DNA from: an uncultured Oscillospiraceae bacterium
Lineage (GTDB): Bacteria > Bacillota > Clostridia > Oscillospirales > Acutalibacteraceae
Length of the DNA: 56,046 nucleotides
NCBI GenBank assembly: GCA_900546265.1
Contig: URCA01000024.1
Coordinates: 1 to 56,046, forward strand
Reading direction: 5' to 3'
The notes beneath the pieces are model-generated. The model was not told where the DNA came from. It was given only the letters and a program-made list of their open reading frames with translations, and searched no databases. Position 1 is the first letter of the stretch; each line of letters starts with the position of its first letter. This document shows, in pieces, positions 49,382 to 56,046 of the stretch. The position numbers and the translations under genes were made by a program.

Positions 49382-50650
49382 GTGTCCTTCGTGGACAGTT
49401 CCAGTTGGGTGTACATCGCCGTTTTGATTTTGCTTGTGGCTTTTTCCGGCTTTTTTTCGGCGACGGAGACGGCCTTTACCACCATCAACCGGATCCGGTT
49501 GAAAACCATGGCGGCGGCCGGCAGCAAGCGGGCGGCCCTGGTGCTGCGCATGGCGGAGGATTACGACCGGCTGCTTTCTACCATCCTCATCGGCAACAAC
49601 ATCGTCAACATCGCCTCCGCGTCCATCGCTACGGTGGTGTTCGTGAGGTTTCTGGGGGACAAGGGCGTGACCATCTCCACCGTGGTGATGACGGTGGTGG
49701 TGCTGATCTTCGGGGAGATCTCCCCGAAGAGCCTGGCCAAGCAGAACGCGGAGAGCTTCGCCATGCTGGCCGCGCCGCTGCTGCGGGTGTTCCTGGTGGT
49801 TTTCAAGCCGCTGAACTGGCTGTTTTTGCAGTGGAAAAAGCTGCTCAACCGGGTGTTCCGTCCCCGGGCAGACACGGGCATGACCGGCGAGGAGCTGAAG
49901 GTCATGGTGGACGAGGTGCAGAGTGGGGGCAGCATCGACGAGCACGAAGGAGAGCTGATCCGCTCGGCCATCGAGTTCAACGACCTGGACGTGGAGGATA
50001 TCCTTACCCCCCGGGTGCAGGTGGTGGCGGTGGAGGAGCGGGACACGCTGGAGGAAATCTCCGACAAGTTCCTGCAAAACGGATATTCCCGGATGCTGGT
50101 GTACCGGCATACCATCGACACCCTGCTGGGCGTCATCCATGAAAAGGATTTTTACACCCTGCTCCATGAGGGCGGGACGGATCTGAGCGCCATCATCCAA
50201 GAGGTGCCCTGCGTGCCGACCGGCATGAAGATTTCGGCGCTGCTGCGGCAGCTGCAGCGGGACAAGGCGCATCTGGCGGCGGTGGTGGACGAGTTCGGCG
50301 GCACCTGCGGCATCGTGACCATGGAGGACATCCTGGAGGAGCTGGTGGGCGAAATCTGGGACGAGCACGACGACGTGGTGGAGGACATCCGCCCGCTGCC
50401 GGACGGCGGCTTCTGCGTCAAGGGGGATGTGCGGCTGGACGATATGCTGGAGTTTTTCCATATCGACAAGGAATACGACGTGGTGTCGGTGGGCGGCTGG
50501 GCGCAGCAGGAGCTGGGCGCCGTGCCGCAGACCGGCGACCGGTTCGAGGCCGAGGGGCTCGAGGTGACCATCACCGCCACCGAGATGCGCCGGGTGACGG
50601 AAATCCTGGTGCGGCCGGCGGCGGATGAGCCGCGGGAAGAAAGGCCGTAA
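49382..50650 (+). CDS. CNNM/CorC-type (hemolysin family) membrane protein
   Basis: A 422-residue protein: an N-terminal DUF21 transmembrane region (residues 1-180; FFSATETAFTTINRIRL and FGEISPKSLAKQNAE are family motifs), two CBS domains (about 195-320; LTPRVQVVAVEERD, VVDEFGGTCGIVTMEDILEELVGEIWDEHD) and a C-terminal CorC/HlyC domain (about 335-415). The family is linked to Mg2+/Co2+ export; the hemolysin name is historical. GTG 49382 with AAAGGAG upstream is my start; a longer frame from 49199 lacks a ribosome site. 241-bp upstream gap without a gene. Confidence 0.92.
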   Translation: MSFVDSSSWVYIAVLILLVAFSGFFSATETAFTTINRIRLKTMAAAGSKRAALVLRMAEDYDRLLSTILIGNNIVNIASASIATVVFVRFLGDKGVTISTVVMTVVVLIFGEISPKSLAKQNAESFAMLAAPLLRVFLVVFKPLNWLFLQWKKLLNRVFRPRADTGMTGEELKVMVDEVQSGGSIDEHEGELIRSAIEFNDLDVEDILTPRVQVVAVEERDTLEEISDKFLQNGYSRMLVYRHTIDTLLGVIHEKDFYTLLHEGGTDLSAIIQEVPCVPTGMKISALLRQLQRDKAHLAAVVDEFGGTCGIVTMEDILEELVGEIWDEHDDVVEDIRPLPDGGFCVKGDVRLDDMLEFFHIDKEYDVVSVGGWAQQELGAVPQTGDRFEAEGLEVTITATEMRRVTEILVRPAADEPREERP

Positions 50651-50660
50651 GCGGGACGGC

Positions 50661-50705
50661 AACACCCCATCACCGGCCCGTATGGGCTTGGCGATGGGGT
50701 GTTTT
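50661..50705 (+). terminator. Terminator of the CNNM/CorC gene
   Basis: AACACCCCATC and GATGGGGTGTT with an inner stem and TTTT tail. Confidence 0.8.
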
Positions 50706-50820
50706 ATTCGGCGGAAGCGCTGTTAGGGAGGAGAAAAGCGGCTGGGGATACCGGCCGCTTTTTGAACATATACTAGCGTTATGACCGGTCGCGGTATCGA
50801 GCAAACGGGAAAGGACGGCG

Positions 50821-52311
50821 GTGAAGATGAAAGCGCCACTCAAGCGGGGAGCGGGGATCCTGCTGCCCATCAGCAGCCTGCCCTCGCCTTACGGCATCGG
50901 CACGCTGGGGAAGGACGCCCGGGAGTTTATTGACCGGCTGCACCGGGCGGGACAGACCTACTGGCAGGTGCTGCCGGTGGGGCCGACCAGCTATGGGGAC
51001 AGCCCGTACCAATCCTTTTCCGCCTTCGCGGGCAACCCATATTTCATTGATTTGGACACCCTGGCGCGGGATGGACTGCTGACGGCCAGGGAGCTGGCGG
51101 CCATCCCGGCGGGCCGCCCGGATCGGGTGGATTACGGCTGGCTGTTCGAGACACGATTCCCGCTGCTGCGCCGGGCGTTCGGGCGGTTCGCGGACAGGAA
51201 CGGGGCGTTCGCGGCCTATTGCGACGCGCAGCGCGACTGGCTGGACGATTACGCCTTCTATATGGCGCTCAAGGAGCGGTTCGGTCACAGGGAATGGCTG
51301 CAGTGGGACGAGGACATCCGACTGCGCCGACCGGACGCGGTGGATGCTTGGCGGCGGGAGCTGTCGGAGAATATCCGGTTCTGGCAGTTCTGCCAATTCC
51401 TATTTGACGGGCAGTGGGCCGCGCTCAAGGCGTACGCCAACCGGGCGGGGATCGCCATCATCGGGGATATTCCGATTTACGCGGCGCTGGACAGCGCCGA
51501 CGTATGGGCGGCGCCGGGGCAGTTCCAGCTGGACGAGACGGGGCATCCTACCCACGTGGCGGGGGTGCCGCCGGACGCGTTTTCCGCCACCGGGCAGCGG
51601 TGGGGCAATCCGCTGTACGACTGGGCGGCCATGGAGCGGGACGGCTTTGCCTGGTGGCGGCGGCGGGTGGCGCGGTGCGCGCGGCTGTACGACGTGATCC
51701 GCATCGACCATTTCATCGGCATCGCCCGGTATTACGCCATCCCGGCGGCGAGCGAGACGGCTCTCATGGGAGAGTGGCGGGAGGGGCCGGGCAAGCGGCT
51801 GACCGACGCCATCGATCAAGCGGCGGGGGACGCCCGGATCCTGGCGGAGGATCTGGGGGTGCTTCACGAGTCGGTGCGCCGGCTGCTGCAGGCCACGGGA
51901 TACCCGGGCATGAAGGTGCTGCTGTTCGCTTTCGACAGCGGGGCGGGGAACACCCATCTGCCCCACTGGTTCGATCACAATGCCGCGGTGTACGGCGGCA
52001 CCCACGACAACGAGACCATCGCCGGCTACTGCGCGGGAAAAACCGACGAGGAGCTGCGGTATCTGATGGACTATCTGCAGGCGGGGCGGCGGGAGGACAT
52101 TCCGCGCGCCCTGCTGCGCGCCGCCTACCAAAGCGTGGCGGACGCGGCGATTTTTCAAATGCAGGACATTTTGGAGCTGGACGACACGGCCCGGATGAAC
52201 ACGCCTTCCACCATCGGGGGCAACTGGCTGTGGCGGCTGTCTCCCGGGCAGTTCACCGACGAGCTGGCGCGGGAGCTGCGGCGGCTGGCGGAGTTGTACG
52301 GCCGGGCGTAA
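50821..52311 (+). CDS. malQ: 4-alpha-glucanotransferase (GH77, disproportionating enzyme)
   Basis: A 496-residue amylomaltase transferring maltosaccharide segments. Motifs: RGAGILLPISSLPSPYGIG (residue 9), DSPYQSFSAFAGNPYFIDL (about 60), the catalytic Asp in VIRIDHFIG (about 297), the acid in ILAEDLGV (about 344) and the third carboxylate in YGGTHDNETIAGY (about 395). GTG 50821 with AAAGGA 5 nt upstream; ATG 50827 is the alternative. Works in glycogen or maltodextrin metabolism. No operon partner is visible. Confidence 0.96.
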   Translation: MKMKAPLKRGAGILLPISSLPSPYGIGTLGKDAREFIDRLHRAGQTYWQVLPVGPTSYGDSPYQSFSAFAGNPYFIDLDTLARDGLLTARELAAIPAGRPDRVDYGWLFETRFPLLRRAFGRFADRNGAFAAYCDAQRDWLDDYAFYMALKERFGHREWLQWDEDIRLRRPDAVDAWRRELSENIRFWQFCQFLFDGQWAALKAYANRAGIAIIGDIPIYAALDSADVWAAPGQFQLDETGHPTHVAGVPPDAFSATGQRWGNPLYDWAAMERDGFAWWRRRVARCARLYDVIRIDHFIGIARYYAIPAASETALMGEWREGPGKRLTDAIDQAAGDARILAEDLGVLHESVRRLLQATGYPGMKVLLFAFDSGAGNTHLPHWFDHNAAVYGGTHDNETIAGYCAGKTDEELRYLMDYLQAGRREDIPRALLRAAYQSVADAAIFQMQDILELDDTARMNTPSTIGGNWLWRLSPGQFTDELARELRRLAELYGRA

Positions 52312-52369
52312 CGGAAGTCCGGCGGGAATGGCCATCGATTCCTTTTACAGACCATTTTCTAAACGATTC

Positions 52370-52400
52370 GCCGCCCGGCAGGAATTTCCTGCCGGGCGGC
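52370..52400. terminator. Palindrome after malQ
   Basis: 15-bp arms (GCCGCCCGGCAGGAA and complement) around a single T. No T-tract follows, so a factor-independent terminator is only likely. Confidence 0.6.
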
Positions 52401-52454
52401 GGGCTTTGGCGGGCACACTACCAGTAACGCCACGGAAAAAGGAAGGATCCGACC

Positions 52455-52655
52455 ATGCCGGTAATGAAACGGCTGCTGGTTCTGCTGACGGCGGCCGTCC
52501 TGGCCGCGGGGCTGACCGGCTGCGTAAAGGACGACGACTCAGGCAACGGGCGGAGCACGGACAAGCGCTCCGTCTGCTACCGTCTGGAAGCCGATGAGAA
52601 AAAGGGGGTGCTGCAAAATAGTTTATTTTGCAGCACCCTATTTGTTTGTAATTAA
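52455..52655 (+). CDS. Small lipoprotein-like ORF, probably truncated
   Basis: 66 codons. MKRLLVLLTAAVLAAGLTGC (from the second ATG) is a clear lipoprotein signal with lipobox LTGC, and AAGGAAGG precedes the first ATG. After about 25 polar residues the frame runs into the terminator hairpin at 52606-52638, which encodes the last residues. It looks like the surviving 5' end of a lipoprotein gene cut off where the AT-rich island begins. A genuine tiny lipoprotein is less likely. Confidence 0.45.
   Translation: MPVMKRLLVLLTAAVLAAGLTGCVKDDDSGNGRSTDKRSVCYRLEADEKKGVLQNSLFCSTLFVCN
52599..52638 (-). terminator. Terminator of the leftward lipoprotein gene
   Basis: A 14-bp stem GGGTGCTGCAAAAT and complement; read leftward it is followed by CC then TTTTT. 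It starts 13 nt from that gene's stop codon. Confidence 0.8.
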
Positions 52656-53110
52656 AACCAATGTGATTGTTCAGCTGCTTCAGGCGCTTCTTTATATACA
52701 GACTGCAGTTGCTCGAGCAAATTGGGAGGCGGCTCATAATATGTTCCCCTGTAGTATAACCCTCCGACTTGAAGTGACATGGAAAAATCAATTTGGTCAC
52801 AGGTAACTATGAATATTGTACCCGGTGGGCCATCTTGCCGATTTTTTTTCTTGAGTACGATAGATTCCAATATATCGGCTACTTTATACAAAGAGTCTTT
52901 GTTGCGTATTCTTTTCTGCATATTAGAACCGAATTCAGCCAGCACAATCTCTCCGATTTGCTCCAAATCGCTGCGCTTGATATCTAGCTTGGTTTCCTCT
53001 TTTAGCATGCTACTATTTGTATTGCTGTGTGTCATATTGCCGAGACATCCTACACAGCCAAAAACAGTCATGAAAAATGAGGCTACCAATAGAACCAAAC
53101 GTTTTTTCAT
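52652..53110 (-). CDS. Hypothetical lipoprotein of the AT-rich island
   Basis: A 152-residue protein. The signal MKKRLVLLVASFFMTVFGC continues to VGC, giving lipobox-like FGCVGC (Cys22 or Cys19). The mature part is mixed alpha/beta with QIDFSMSLQVGGLYYRGTYY near the end and no known motif. The gene is much more AT-rich than the chromosome around it and shares a strand with the peptidase gene upstream, separated by a 92-bp palindrome. Possibly a partner or immunity-type protein of the peptidase; this is a guess from proximity. Confidence 0.65.
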   Translation of the reverse strand: MKKRLVLLVASFFMTVFGCVGCLGNMTHSNTNSSMLKEETKLDIKRSDLEQIGEIVLAEFGSNMQKRIRNKDSLYKVADILESIVLKKKNRQDGPPGTIFIVTCDQIDFSMSLQVGGLYYRGTYYEPPPNLLEQLQSVYKEAPEAAEQSHWF

Positions 53111-53125
53111 AAGCCTCTCCCCTTT

Positions 53126-53217
53126 CTAGGTAAGCGCTGATTAATTCCAGTGGTTGGCTTGGTGTGGAAAATTTTGCACGCCAAGCCACAGGCGTGATTG
53201 AGGTAGTGCTTACCTAG
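53126..53217. mobile_element. 92-bp palindromic MITE-like element
   Basis: The ends CTAGGTAAGC and GCTTACCTAG are perfect inverted repeats. The inner part GGTTGGCTTGGTGTGG pairs imperfectly with TTGCACGCCAAGCCAC. It fills nearly the whole gap between the two AT-rich genes and encodes nothing, as expected of a miniature inverted-repeat element. The parent transposase family is not visible. Confidence 0.5.
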
Positions 53218-53235
53218 GGGTTCATATATGCTGAT

Positions 53236-54216
53236 TTACGCATTAATCCAAATTGCCGCATATAGATATGTGGCATTTATCCACTTGGTACTTCCATATC
53301 CATAATCACAATGAAAACTTTTTAGTTGAAAATTTGTATCATTCTCCCAACCACATGCCACAACAGCGTGGTTGGGGGTCCCGCTTATAAATACTTCTAA
53401 TGGTCGATTGTTATTTATTCTACCCATTAATTTTGTCCATACATCATATGATGAACCTTCAAAAGATGTAGCCGTGTAAGATTTTGCACTTCCCGTGCTA
53501 TACGTTGAAAAGTACCAGTTAAATGTGTCCCTGCAATTCATTGCCCAAGAAACAGAACTCTCTTTATACATACGAGGTTCAAGCAAACCCGTTAATGTAA
53601 ACCCATCACTGTTTACGTGATTTGAAGGCGCGACATTGCCATTAATATGATCATCATAATAGGCGATCAAGGAGGCTCCTGCGGTGGCCATGCACCTTTT
53701 ATTGCTTGTATTTGTTGCATATAGTCTTGTTTCATAACTTATATGACCACTTGTTATACTACGCGGGGACACCAGTGAATTTTGATTTTTATAGTTCTTT
53801 TGGGCTTCGACAATAATATTTTTACTAAGTTGAGCCTTTTCATAAACTATATCATCATTTAAAATGTTTCGATATCTATTATTTTCTTTGATGAAAAAGT
53901 TAGAAGGACCTGACATATATATTCTCTGCTCAATGTTATATATCGATGAGTGTCCTTCATAAGAATACTCAATAGGCATATCGTTGAGATCGTAAATAAC
54001 ATATCCAGAATCAATACGCTCTATGCAATAAGCAATAATGTTTTCATCAACATTATATAACGGGGTTATTTTATCAATTTTATCTGGTGTCAAATCAAAT
54101 TTATTAACTATCAAGGTAGGAATTGCAAAATTGTCTAAGTAAGATGATGCACCAATGCTAAATGGAATAAATACTAGTAATGCTATGGATAATATTATAG
54201 AAAGTATCTTTTTCAT
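53236..54216 (-). CDS. Secreted C39/C10-like cysteine peptidase-domain protein
   Basis: A 326-residue exported protein. Signal peptide MKKILSIILSIALLVFIPF ending near GASS. An N-terminal prodomain-like region (about 30-150) precedes a papain-like domain. The candidate nucleophile is the Cys in NKRCMATAGASLIAYYDDHI (about residue 174). The candidate His is in PNHAVVACGWEND (about 282), followed by HCDYGYGSTKWI supplying the third position. This layout is that of bacterial C39-like/C10 peptidases. Strongly AT-rich compared with the flanking chromosome, so recently acquired. Its target is unknown. Confidence 0.7.
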   Translation of the reverse strand: MKKILSIILSIALLVFIPFSIGASSYLDNFAIPTLIVNKFDLTPDKIDKITPLYNVDENIIAYCIERIDSGYVIYDLNDMPIEYSYEGHSSIYNIEQRIYMSGPSNFFIKENNRYRNILNDDIVYEKAQLSKNIIVEAQKNYKNQNSLVSPRSITSGHISYETRLYATNTSNKRCMATAGASLIAYYDDHINGNVAPSNHVNSDGFTLTGLLEPRMYKESSVSWAMNCRDTFNWYFSTYSTGSAKSYTATSFEGSSYDVWTKLMGRINNNRPLEVFISGTPNHAVVACGWENDTNFQLKSFHCDYGYGSTKWINATYLYAAIWINA

Positions 54217-54453
54217 TGTCTACCCTTCCTTTACGATCTTAAATGTTTTACTTTATTGAATAATTAAAAAATGAAATTATATTAATTAAACATTGGAATC
54301 ACCTTTTCCCATATAAAGTAGAATTTCCAGGAAAAACCAATTAAATAATAACATATAATTATTATTAAGTCAAATGTATTTAATAAAATAGAAATAAAAT
54401 TCAAGCAAATTAAGTGCTCGTTGCAGTCTTTGCTCCCTTATTCTTGAGATAAC
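54217..54453. other. AT-rich intergenic region
   Basis: A 237-bp stretch upstream of the peptidase gene. TTCCTTTACGATCTT lies near the start codon as the ribosome site region on the minus strand. I see several A/T tracts, no clear promoter match and no gene. Together with 54454-54601 it makes a 385-bp gap. Confidence 0.5.
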
Positions 54454-54501
54454 AAAAAAAGGAAGGCAGGTACTCAGAGAGGAGTAACTCGCCATCCTTT
54501 T
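54454..54501 (-). terminator. Imperfect terminator of the sigma/anti-sigma operon
   Basis: Read leftward, AAAGGATGGCG...TACTC pairs back through GAGTA...GCCTTCCTTT and is followed by T7. It lies about 100 nt after the membrane-partner stop codon. Confidence 0.6.
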
Positions 54502-54601
54502 ACACGATAAAATTAGCTTACTAATCAAAGAAATGTCGGGCCCTTATCCGGTGGGCTCTGTCTTTTGCCGTCGCAGACGGATTGAGGAACTGGAAAAAGG
54601 C

Positions 54602-55252
54602 TTATGGCTGGGCGGCATGGAAATAAAGGGATACGGTTTGCTCGGCGCCTCCTTCGGAGCCGTCCGGGTGAAGGGTCATATCGAGGCGGTAATCCCCCGG
54701 CTCCAGGCCGTCGGGGAAGAAGGGGGCGAGGGAGAATTGCCGGGAGAACTCGCCGTGGGGCGGCAGCAGGCCGGCCAGGTCGATGATCGTCCAGTCGTCG
54801 GCCGGGGGACAGGACGTCCACGAGCCGTTCGTCAGGCGGGACAGGCTGTACTCCATGCCGAAGGTATAACCGGTGCTCGTGTCGTTGATCAGACGGGCGA
54901 CAAGCGTGTTTTCCTTCGCGTCGTACCGTTCCAGATCCAGGCGCAGCAAAGCGCCGCCCGGGTAGACAGCGGACACGGCCAAGCCCCCCGGGCCGGCAGG
55001 CGGCAGGGGAAGGTTGGCCTGCCGGACGGCTAGGGTCAGCGCGGCCCCGACAACGACGACCAGAGCCGCGGCGGCTGCCGCCAGGGCGACGAGGCGGGCG
55101 CGGCTTTTCCTTGGCGGGGGACAGGGGGGCGGCAGATAGGGCGTATCCAGCAGGCCGCCGGCCGCCGCGCGCTGCCTTACGGCGGCCCAGACGTCGCAGG
55201 CGTCCCCCCGCTCGTCCAGAAAGCGGGTCAGTTCCTTATCAAACGAGGTCAT
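54602..55252 (-). CDS. Membrane protein with Ig-like extracellular domain, putative anti-sigma partner
   Basis: A 216-residue single-pass protein. A 47-residue cytosolic N-terminus (MTSFDKELTRFLDERGDACDV) precedes a membrane helix (about 50-70) and an extracellular beta-domain (about 85-216) with LINDTSTGYTFGMEYSLSRL and SGLEPGDYRLDMTL-like GLEPGDYRLDM. The latter resembles the bacterial Ig-like domains found in Firmicute sensor proteins. It overlaps the end of the ECF sigma gene by 14 nt, the usual place for an anti-sigma factor. The cytosolic part has no HxxxCxxC zinc motif, so inhibition of sigma is inferred from position only. Confidence 0.75.
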   Translation of the reverse strand: MTSFDKELTRFLDERGDACDVWAAVRQRAAAGGLLDTPYLPPPCPPPRKSRARLVALAAAAAALVVVVGAALTLAVRQANLPLPPAGPGGLAVSAVYPGGALLRLDLERYDAKENTLVARLINDTSTGYTFGMEYSLSRLTNGSWTSCPPADDWTIIDLAGLLPPHGEFSRQFSLAPFFPDGLEPGDYRLDMTLHPDGSEGGAEQTVSLYFHAAQP

Positions 55253-55760
55253 TGGCGTTCCTCCATTCTTGGCGCACCCGGGCCTTGGCCCGGGCGTAGC
55301 AGGATTTGACAGTGCTGGCCGGTCGGTCCAGCAAGGCGGCGATTTGGCGGAAGGTCCAGCCGCAATAGATATGCAGCACCAGAATTTGGCGTTCCGGCTC
55401 GTCCAGCCGAAGGAGGATCTGGGCGGCCTCCACCGTCCGGGTGAAATCGCCCGCATCGTCGGGCAGGTCGGCGGGCGGCTCGGCGGCGGGCGGGTTTTTG
55501 CGCAGCAGCTCCATGGCGGCGTGGCGGGCGACGGCGAACACGAAGGCCTTACCGCTGCCCGGGTTCCGCAGGCGGGCGGCGGCGCGGGGCAGGCGGGCGA
55601 AGGTTTCCTGCACGCAGTCCTCCGCCAGAGGGACGTCCCCCAGCAGGCTGTAGGCAAAGGCGAAAATATCCCGTTTCATCAGCCGGTAGAGCTGCTCGAG
55701 CGCACCCATGTCCCCGGGACAGGCCAGCAGCAGCCGCTCGATTTCGGCGTTGGCTTTCAT
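55239..55760 (-). CDS. ECF-type RNA polymerase sigma factor
   Basis: A 173-residue sigma-70 family protein. Region 2 (residues 20-85): QLYRLMKRDIFAFAYSLLGDVPLAEDCVQETFARL. Region 4 (110-165): LDEPERQILVLHIYCGWTFRQIAALLDRPASTVKSCYARAKARV, the -35-binding helix-turn-helix. No region 3, as in ECF factors. It directs RNA polymerase to a stress or surface regulon, probably held in check by the overlapping membrane protein. Short upstream gap without a clear promoter. Confidence 0.92.
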   Translation of the reverse strand: MKANAEIERLLLACPGDMGALEQLYRLMKRDIFAFAYSLLGDVPLAEDCVQETFARLPRAAARLRNPGSGKAFVFAVARHAAMELLRKNPPAAEPPADLPDDAGDFTRTVEAAQILLRLDEPERQILVLHIYCGWTFRQIAALLDRPASTVKSCYARAKARVRQEWRNANDLV

Positions 55761-55845
55761 ATCCGTCCCCCTCTCTGTAGAATAGTGACAGCGCGGGCGA
55801 AAAAAGACGACGGGATCGCGAAAAAATTTTTAGCCGGCAAAACAC

Positions 55846-55874
55846 AAAGGGCTGCCGCGCCGCGGCAGCCCTTT
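55846..55874 (-). terminator. Perfect GC-rich palindrome, probable terminator copy of an off-window gene
   Basis: 14-bp arms AAAGGGCTGCCGCG and complement around one base. On the minus strand it follows the CAGCTTGTCGAC module exactly as terminator copy 2 does at 3866, so it should be the second copy of a terminator for a leftward gene beyond the window. Confidence 0.6.
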
Positions 55875-55926
55875 CAGCTTGTCGACAAAGTCGACAAGCT
55901 GTTGGACGGGGACGCCGGATCGCGGC
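55875..55926 (-). repeat. 52-bp interspersed repeat, copy B (inverted)
   Basis: Matches the reverse complement of 3814-3865 at 48 of 52 positions, including the CAGCTTGTCGAC palindrome and the adjacent GGACGGGGACGCCGGATCGC tract. Confidence 0.85.
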
Positions 55927-55930
55927 TGCC

Positions 55931-56008
55931 TTGTAGGGGCGAGCATCGCTCGCCCGTTTCCCATGGCGGCGGGGCTGTTTCGCGGGCGAGCAGTGCTCGC
56001 CCCTACAA
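55931..56008. repeat. Large inverted repeat built of GGGGCGAGCA modules
   Basis: TTGTAGGGGCGAGCATCGCT at the left and its near-complement at the right enclose about 26 bp. Each arm is itself a hairpin (GGCGAGC/GCTCGCC). No gene. It forms the next module of the element that begins at 55875. The remaining bases to 56046 hold nothing recognisable. Confidence 0.75.
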
Positions 56009-56046
56009 CCTCTGTCCGAATGGGCGGGGTTGCAAAAGGCGGCTCT

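Overview
The window is GC-rich DNA, probably from an anaerobic, low-oxygen-niche Firmicute of the class Clostridia. I lean towards an Oscillospirales-like gut bacterium. The evidence is strong GGAGG ribosome binding sites, frequent GTG and TTG starts, Gram-positive LexA boxes, lipoprotein signals, a class III (strictly anaerobic) ribonucleotide reductase as the only one present, and a DUF3783/DUF523/YccF gene set. The order-level placement is inference. The density and co-orientation of genes, with many intrinsic terminators, fits a bacterial chromosome. No rRNA, CRISPR array, integrase or transposase was seen.

Layout. 1-12 kb: housekeeping and small-metabolism genes, namely two Gfo/Idh oxidoreductase plus sugar-isomerase pairs, lexA with its SOS operators, DUF523, cysteine synthase, release factor 3, an SDR, an ArsC/Spx-like protein and YccF. 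12-20 kb: anaerobic nrdD / separate glycyl-radical ORF / nrdG behind NrdR-box-like sites, corA with a structured leader, a MATE exporter with an attenuator-like leader, and a divergent DeoR/glycerol-3-phosphate-dehydrogenase-like pair. 20-26 kb: a glucuronate operon (uxaC-uxuA-SDR fructuronate reductase-flavin reductase) with a divergent AraC regulator, DUF3783 and tRNA-Pro(GGG).

27-46.4 kb is the accessory core: a carbohydrate-utilisation locus built on two divergent promoters. Leftward run rhaA, a DUF4838 protein and a cytosolic member of a three-copy TIM-barrel family (here called IGAWVAPP). Rightward run a lipoprotein IGAWVAPP member, a CUT1 ABC transporter (binding protein and two permeases, no ATPase), two paralogous surface-anchored beta-sandwich proteins and a second lipoprotein IGAWVAPP member. 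They are followed by a ROK regulator, a sialate O-acetylesterase-type (SASA) esterase and a GH78-type alpha-L-rhamnosidase. Together these suggest surface capture, import and cytosolic trimming of an acetylated, rhamnose-containing glycan, with uronate catabolism nearby. The IGAWVAPP family and the surface proteins are the best candidates for an undescribed system.

46.6-56 kb: a small membrane protein behind twin LexA-type boxes, an AEC transporter, an AadA-like nucleotidyltransferase, a CNNM/CorC protein, malQ, then an AT-rich island (about 52.6-54.5 kb) with a lipoprotein, a C39/C10-like cysteine peptidase and a MITE-like palindrome. The window ends with an ECF sigma factor and its membrane partner. 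Intergenic regions carry a modular repeat family that sits between two copies of a gene's own terminator (3.6, 15.4 and 55.85 kb).
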